A stretch of 64,000 nucleotides of DNA, taken from assembly GCA_964036045.1 (NCBI GenBank), contig OZ038400.1, positions 10,503,976 through 10,567,975 on the forward strand, given 5' to 3'. The notes beneath the pieces are model-generated. The model made no database searches, was not told where the DNA came from, and worked only from the letters and a program-made list of their open reading frames with translations. This DNA comes from Eutreptiella sp. 'Long Island Sound 2002'. Lineage: Eukaryota > Euglenozoa > Euglenophyceae > Eutreptiales > Eutreptiaceae. Of the stretch, positions 58,201 through 64,000 are shown in pieces (within the stretch, counting starts at the first letter, position 1; each line of letters starts with the position of its first letter). Both the position numbers and the translations under genes were made by a program.

Positions 58201-59745
58201 CGCACGAGCACACACACACCCCAACACCCCAGCCGGGAGTGGCGGGGCGCAGCCGAAACCCAAGCCAAAGCACACACACCCACGCCGCACACCCCAGCCA
58301 GGAGTGGCGGGGTACAAGCGGAGCGCGCCGCACACCCCAGCCAGGAGTGGCGGGGTACAAGCGGAGCGCGCACACGAACACGCACACACCCCAACACCCC
58401 AGCCAGGAGTGGCGGGGCGCAGCCGAAACCCAAGCCAAAGCACACACACCCACGCCGCACACCCCAGCCAGGAGTGGCGGGGTACAAGCGGAGCGGGCGC
58501 ACGAGCACACACACACCCCAACACCCCAGCCAGGAGTGGCGGGGCGCAGCCGAAACCCAAGCCAAAGCACACACACCCACGCCGCACACCCCAGCCAGGA
58601 GTGGCGGGGTACAAGCGGAGCGCGCCGCACACCCCAGCCAGGAGTGGCGGGGTACAAGCGAAGCGCGCACACGAACACGCACACACCCCAACACCCCAGC
58701 CAGGAGTGGCGGGGCGCAGCCAAAACCCAAGCCAAAGCACACACACCCACGCCGCACACCCCAGCCAGGAGTGGCGGGGTACAAGCGGAGCGGGCGCACG
58801 AGCACACACACACCCCAACACCCCAGCCAGGAGTGGCGGGGCGCAGCCGAAACCCAAGCCAAAGCACACACACCCACGCCGCACACCCCAGCCAGGAGTG
58901 GCGGGGTACAAGCGGAGCGCGCCGCACACCCCAGCCAGGAGTCGCGGGGTACAAGCGGAGCGCGCACACGAACACGCACACACCCCAACACCCCAGCCAG
59001 GAGTGGCGGGGCGCAGCCGAAACCCAAGCCAAAGCCCACACACCCACGCCGCACACCCCAGCCAGGAGTGGCGGGGTACAAGCGGAGCGGGCGCACGAGC
59101 ACACACACACCCCAACACCCCAGCTAGGAGTGGCGGGGCGAAGCCGAAACCCAAGCCAAAGCACACACACCCACACCGCACACCCCAGCCAGGAGTGGCG
59201 GGGTACAAGCGGAGCGCGCCGCACACCCCAGCCAGGAGTGGCGGGGTACAAGCGGAGTGCACACACGAACACACAAACACCCCAACACCCCAGCCAGGAG
59301 TGGCGGGGCGCAGCCGAAACCCAAGCCAAAGCACACACACCCACGCCGCACACCCCAGCCAGGAGTGGCGGGGTACAAGCGGAGCGGGCGCACGAGCACA
59401 CACACACCCCAACACCCCAGCTAGGAGTGGCGGAGCGCAACCGAAACCCAAGCCAAAGCACACACACCCACGCCGCACACCCCAGCCAGGAGTGGCGGGG
59501 TACAAGCGGAGCGCGCCGGACACCCCAGCCAGGAGTGGCGGGGTACAAGCGGAGCGGGCACACGAACACGCACACACCCCAACACCCCTGCCAACAGTGG
59601 CAGGGCGCAGCCGAAACCCGTGCCCAAGCACACACACCCACACCGCACACCCCAGCCAGGAGTGGCGGGGTACAAGCGGAGCGGGCACACAAACACACAC
59701 CCACCCCAACACCCCGGCCAGGAGTGGCGGGGCGCAGCCGAAACC
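55270..59745. repeat. Minisatellite of repeat A, right arm, with higher-order structure
   Basis: The core CCCAGCCAGGAGTGGCGGGG recurs every 43-65 bp with spacer types A (CGCAGCCGAAACCC), B (TACAAGCGGAGCGGGCG), B-short (AGCGCGCCGCACAC) and B-long (AGCGCGCACACGAACACG). From about 58190 outward the order A-B-A-Bshort-Blong repeats with a 296-bp period for five cycles. Confidence 0.95.
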
Positions 59746-60276
59746 CGAGCCCAAACACAACCCGGACCCACACACAAACACCACACAACAGTAGGAAACC
59801 CAGTGTCCATAGCCCGGGCACTGAGGCAGCCCGTGCCATGCAGGTGACCCGGCCAAACGAGATCCGGAGCCCGGGGGTAAGGCTGCATCCTAAGGCCTGC
59901 GCTGCTTTGGGACTCGAGGCGGAGCGTGCGACACCCAAGCGCCTCGGAACCCCAGTACCAAGAACATGCATGCATGCCTTGGGAACGGGATACGCCAGGA
60001 AGTCCGGTGAACCTCTAGGGTTCCGCCCAAAGGAGGGGACGTGCGCAAGCACGGGGGCACACCCTCCCGGCGAGACAAGCACGTCACGCTGGCGGCGATC
60101 AGCCCTCCCGGTGTTGCCCGGGGCCGCTTTGTTGGGGGCCACCAGTCAGGTCTAGCGGGAAGTAAGCCGCCTCCCCTCTTCATGCGCGGAACCTCTTCCT
60201 GTTCGTCACAGGGGCGACGCCAGGGGGAACCATGGGGCGCCTCTCCACGACCGAGTGCACCTACCTACCTACCTTA

Positions 60277-60769
60277 AAAAAGAAGGGGGCGCGCGTACAC
60301 TGCAGGCACAGGCATGGGCAACTGGTGCAGTGGTGCAATAGTGTCGTGTTCTCTGGCGTGTGTCGTCGGTGCTTTGGTGGCGGCCGCGCCCCAGGCGTGC
60401 GGCTCGCGCGTCCTGATGTACACGGGTATGAGTCAGGGTGGGTTTGGTTAGGTGCGTCTTTGCTTTTGGTGCTGGCTGGTTAGGTGGCCGTGTGGGCTGT
60501 GGGTGTGGGCTGTGGCAATGTTGCTCCCTCGGCGGGCCTGGTTAGGAGTCAAGGGTTAGCGGTTTTGGGGTGTGGCTCGGGTTTGATTCGTGTTGCGGAT
60601 TTGGCTGGGTTAGGCGGTTGTGACGGTTGCGGGCTTTGGCTCGGTGTCTTTGGGCGTAGCAGTGCTTGTTGGCGTGTGCGTTGGCGTGCTTCGGCTTCCC
60701 GTTCGTTTGGTGTCTTCCGGGCGGGGCCTGGCGTGGCGCCCCGCGGCGGTGGCTGGCTGGGTAACGGGG
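60277..60769. other. Unassigned G/T-rich sequence
   Basis: Starts AAAAAAGAAGGGGGCGCGCG. The minus-strand frame of the next gene stays free of TGA here after its TAA at 60770, but composition alone could explain that. Confidence 0.35.
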
Positions 60770-63700
60770 TTAGGTGTCGGCGCCGCTGGCTGGGGAATCA
60801 GGCGCGTCGTGCTGTGTGGCGCGCAGGGCTCCTGGGGTGCTGTGGGTGCCGCCGGCATCGGTGCGCCGACGCTTGTGGGGTGGCGAGGGTGTGTGTGTGT
60901 CCGGGGTTGGGCTTTGGGTGATGTCCCACAGGCGGATGCCGTCTCGCTGCGTCCCCTGGAGGGTCTCCCGCAGGCGCCTCAGGACATACGGGTGGTCCTG
61001 GGGCGCGGGGAGGTTGCGGGGTCGGACTACTAGGGGGTGGAGCGCATCGGCCAGCATGGCTTCCCATGCGGCCTGCGGCATCCACCCCCCCGCCGGCTGG
61101 AGGCGGCAGTTCTCCACCGACCCCTTGCGGGGCCGGTGGACCAGGCCCTCGAGGGAGGGCTCTGCCCGGGCCCACTTTAGCAGCTCCCAGAGCTGCGTGT
61201 GGGTCCAGCGCCGCCACCACTGTCCCTGGGCGGCGCCGCGGTCTTGGGCGGAGGAGTGGGCGTGGGTGGGTGTGATGGGGTCGTGGGGACTGGTGGCGGT
61301 GGCGGGCCTGGGGGATTCCTCGTAGTCCTGTGCCGTGGGGGTGCGCGGGGAGTGGGGGCGCGGGCGGATGTGGACTTGCGTGTATGCGCGCACGGTCTCC
61401 GCCTCGGGGTTGGGTTGGGACTCGCGGTGGCGGCGGTAGCGGGGCATGTGCTGTATGTGGGCAGACATCGAGGGTTGGTAGGGGGGCGGGGACGCTGCTG
61501 GTGGACCCTGGCGTCGATCTGGTCCGGTCGGGGGCGGTCCGTGGGCCTGGGGTGCGGGCTTTGAGAGGTGGCGGGACGAGGTGCGTCGTGCTTCGACCGC
61601 GGCGCGCTCCGCCATGAAGGTGGTGGCGGTGGCGTTGGTGACGGTGGGGGGGCGCCGTGCTGGGCGCTGCTCCCTCCGGGCCTGGGACGGCTGGGGCCGA
61701 ATGTCATAGAGGACGTCCTCGGGGGGTCGGGCTCGCGCTGCTGTCGTGGCGCCGGGCTTGGGCTTGGGCTTGAGTTTGGCTGCGGGTTGTGGTCGTGGCG
61801 CGCCGACGGGTTAGGGTGGCTGCTTGGCGGCGGCCCTGGGTTTCGGCCGGGCTGCGGGTGCGGGCCTCGTCGGGGCGTGGGCCTTGGCGGCGGCGGGTTT
61901 GCGCGCGGTGGGGACGGGTTTGGGGGCCTGTTTGGGAGGTTTCTCCCACGGCTTGGGGGGTGGAGTGCTGGATGAGGACGTGGTGGTGGTGGTGGATGAG
62001 GTGGTTGTGGTGGTGGAGGTTGTGGAGTCTCAGGCGGAGGAGAGGGCTGTGGGGGACGGCGGAGGGCCCTGGGCTTCGGGGGCGGGGGTAGGATGCTGGG
62101 TCCTGCGAGTAGTGAGAACGAGGGTGCGGGTTCGGGCACCGGGCGTGTGCGCGCGCTTTCCCTGGTGACCTGTGCGTGTTGCTGCTGGTGTGGTGGCGTT
62201 GTCTCGGCTGTGCGGGCGCGTGGGTTACCCGGGGGGTGTCCATATCTGCTCCAGGATGCGTGGGTGCTTTTGCTGGAGGTACTCGAGGGTGCGGAAGAAG
62301 TATCGCTGGATGCCGGGCATGTCCTCCTCCGTGAGGTGGGGGTAGTTTTGGGTGGGGGTGTCTGGGCCCGGCCACAGCAGTGCCATGAGGCGGGCTGCCA
62401 CCATGTACGGGCAGAGCTGTAGGGAGGTGGGGCGTGGGGGGGTGGGTCCCCTGCGGTTCGGGGGGGCCTCCCTCTGCTGGGGGCGCAGCTTGACCTTCCA
62501 CAGCCACCGGTCCGTGGGGATCCCCCAGGTCCGTTGGGTCCACTTGGCAAGGCAATACATCGCCCTACCAAGGCCCTGGTTGCCGCTGGGATGGAGAGCA
62601 GCGTGTCCAGGGACTTGCGATCCCACGTGCCCCAGAGGTGGGGGTCGTCCGGCTCGTCCTCCCTGGCGTACCCGTCGAGGCATGGGTTGTGTGGGGGGGG
62701 GGCGTAGTCGGCGGGGAGGAGGGAGTCGGTGCCGTGCACCACCCAGTGGCCAGTTGGTGCGTGGTAGTGGGTGGCGGAGAGGGTGTAGTGCAGATTGTAC
62801 ATGAGGGTCATGTACGTGGAGGGGGCTGGCTGGCGGTCGTCGGGGTCGGGGATGTCCCCCGGGACGTGGTGCCTGAAGTTGCTCAGGGAGGCCATCCGGG
62901 CTACCCATGTTTCCCGCTCCCACTCTTTGGTGTCGCTGGCAGTGGCGCTGGGTGGGGGGTGGGCCATGTCGGGCTCGCGGTAGCGGGTGCGGCCCTGGGT
63001 GTCCACCCGCTCCGGCACGGGGTGTCCGACTAGGTGTCGCCCCCAGTTGGTGGGGTGCACCCAGATTCGGTCCCCCGTGGGGGGCGGGCTCTCGCCGTCT
63101 GGGGTGTGGAGTGGGGGGCGGTCGTGTCGGGCGACGTGGAGGAAGGCGTCGAAGAGGAAGTCTCGGACGCCTTCCCCCAGGGTGGCCGCCTGGACCAGGG
63201 TGGTCGCCCGGATGCGCTGGGTGGTGCCGGAGGTGTGGAGGCGCAGCACCTCCTGGTCGCCGAGTCCCCGGAGGTGCTGCCGTACCGCTGCGGGGTTGTG
63301 CAGGGCGTAGGGTTCGGCCGGTGCGGCGGCCGGTGATGCGGGGTGTGATGGGGGGGGTGGTGTGGGTTGGGGGGGTGGTCGTCGCTGTCGCGTGTGGGGT
63401 CTGGTGATGGGGTTTCTTATGGCGGTTGCGGGAGGGGGGACTCGCGGTGGTGTGTGTCGGCGGGGGCATCGACATCAATCGGCTGGTGGGGGCTGCCGCG
63501 TGTTGCGTCTGTGGCCTGGTCTCGGGGCGGGGGCCTGGGGGGGTGGTGTGGGGGTGGCACTGTTGGTGGTGGGGAGGGCGGGGGTGGGTGTTGTGCTGGC
63601 TGGGGGTCTGGGCGTCCCTGTGGATCGTGTGGGTGTTGCGTGTGTGCGCCGTGCGGTCCTTGCGGTCCCTGGCTGGTTGCGGTGCCGAGGTGTGGGTGGG

Positions 63701-63872
63701 AGGCGGCCGCATGGGCGTCCTGGTGGGGCTGTGGTCCGTAGGTAAGCGGTGGCTGCCGGTGGATGGTGCTCGCTGGTATGTGCTGTGGGTGGGGAGGCTG
63801 CTGGTGGTGGTGGGGCGCTCCTACTAGGCCCTGGTGTTGCTGGTGTGCGTGCGCGGCTTCGCGCGGGTCCAT
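60770..63872 (-). CDS. Pro/His-rich protein related to the left-edge gene, frame-broken
   Basis: Probable ATG at 63872 with a His/Pro/Gln-rich N-terminus; in-frame TAA 63417-63419 after LPQPP. A shift at a C run (about 63350-63380) leads to the conserved part: AEPYALHNPAAVRQHLRGLG, RDFLFDAFLHVARHDRPPLH, ERETWVARMASLSNFRHH, YMTLMYNLHYTLSATHYH and GHWVVHGTDSLLPADY. A second shift near 62560 continues as MYCLAKWTQRTWGIPTDRW and PGIQRYFFRTLEYLQQKHP. A third, at a six-C run (about 62236), leads into a Pro-rich linker, and a last change leads to a C-terminal domain (QLWELLKWARAEPSLEGL, WMPQAAWEAMLADALHPL, RDGIRLWDIT) ending at TAA 60770. Function unknown. Order and motifs (HxxAVxQ, PPLHxxDG, WxVH) match the left-edge gene. 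Confidence 0.6.
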
Positions 63873-64000
63873 GGGGGTGTACCGTGGTCCGTGTGTCGTG
63901 GGCCCGTGTAGTGGGGGCGGTGGGTGGTGCTGGACCGCGTGGTGGTGGTGTTGAGGGTGTGTTGGTTGTGTGTGGTACCCCGGCGTTGGCGGGTGTGGTG

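Larger units (their letters stand above)
51868..60276 (-). mobile_element. Repeat A, right arm
   Basis: Inverted copy of 40029-44691 ending in the CCTACC tract at 60276. The blocks are in mirror order. It is longer (8.4 against 4.7 kb) because two internal arrays are expanded. The conserved 0.7-kb block (about 54590-55270) is nearly identical to its left counterpart; roughly one difference per 20 bases in the stretches I compared. Confidence 0.8.

Noticed and set aside
55270-59745. CRISPR-like pattern: fixed 20-bp repeats with spacers
   Set aside because: The spacers are a few recurring types, not unique sequences, and the array forms dimers and a 296-bp higher-order unit, which is minisatellite behaviour.
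40586-59856. Very long open frames (up to about 1,600 codons) on both strands across the repeat arrays
   Set aside because: They overlap on both strands and in several frames, consist of repeated Gly/Cys/Leu or Pro/His/Thr units, and arise from composition without stop triplets.

Overview
The window looks like nuclear DNA from a eukaryote with a large, repeat-rich genome. It holds two chromodomain-bearing Ty3/Gypsy (chromovirus) copies, 416-bp TG...CA long terminal repeats, a candidate cut-and-paste transposon, foldback elements, satellites built as higher-order repeats, and exon-like pieces with AG/GT splice signals. I saw no operons, rRNA, convincing tRNA or CRISPR. I cannot name the lineage; a protist or alga is a guess. 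Most open frames in the GC-rich arrays are open on both strands only because the arrays contain few stop triplets.

Layout: 1-3.4 kb, a large minus-strand protein gene that runs off the left edge (OTU-like modules, unknown function). 3.4-5.8 kb, G/T-skewed low-complexity DNA. 5.8-11.3 kb, a 2.2-kb tandem array whose unit contains an element bounded by terminal inverted repeats (TIRs). 13.5-15.8 kb, a DNA transposon with a frame-broken DDE-like transposase. 15.9-17.4 kb, weak hypothetical frames. 18.7-21.9 kb, an 82-bp satellite family. 23.2-24.2 kb, an unknown protein gene. 25.1-26.6 kb, a foldback element. 29.1-36.2 kb, a chromovirus (gag, protease, reverse transcriptase, RNase H, integrase, chromodomain) on the minus strand. 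36.2-38.8 kb, two LTRs around a coiled-coil gene. 38.8-45.2 kb, copies of a small conserved gene segment interrupted by an LTR and by repeat A. 40.0-60.3 kb, a giant nested inverted repeat: arms A outside, arms B inside, with a second chromovirus remnant near the centre. 60.8-63.9 kb, a frame-broken minus-strand gene that appears related to the gene at the left edge.

Two themes recur. First, many frame breaks in otherwise protein-like sequence fall at G or C runs, which suggests homopolymer length errors or slippage. Second, eight TAA/TAG triplets lie in frame inside recognisable or protein-like coding, while most independently ending frames stop at TGA. This is compatible with simple decay (CAR to TAR) but also with a code in which UAR means glutamine. 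An in-frame TGA in the left gene and another in a candidate exon argue against the simplest form of that idea. The window is mainly a record of mobile and satellite DNA; I see no pathway in which its genes cooperate.
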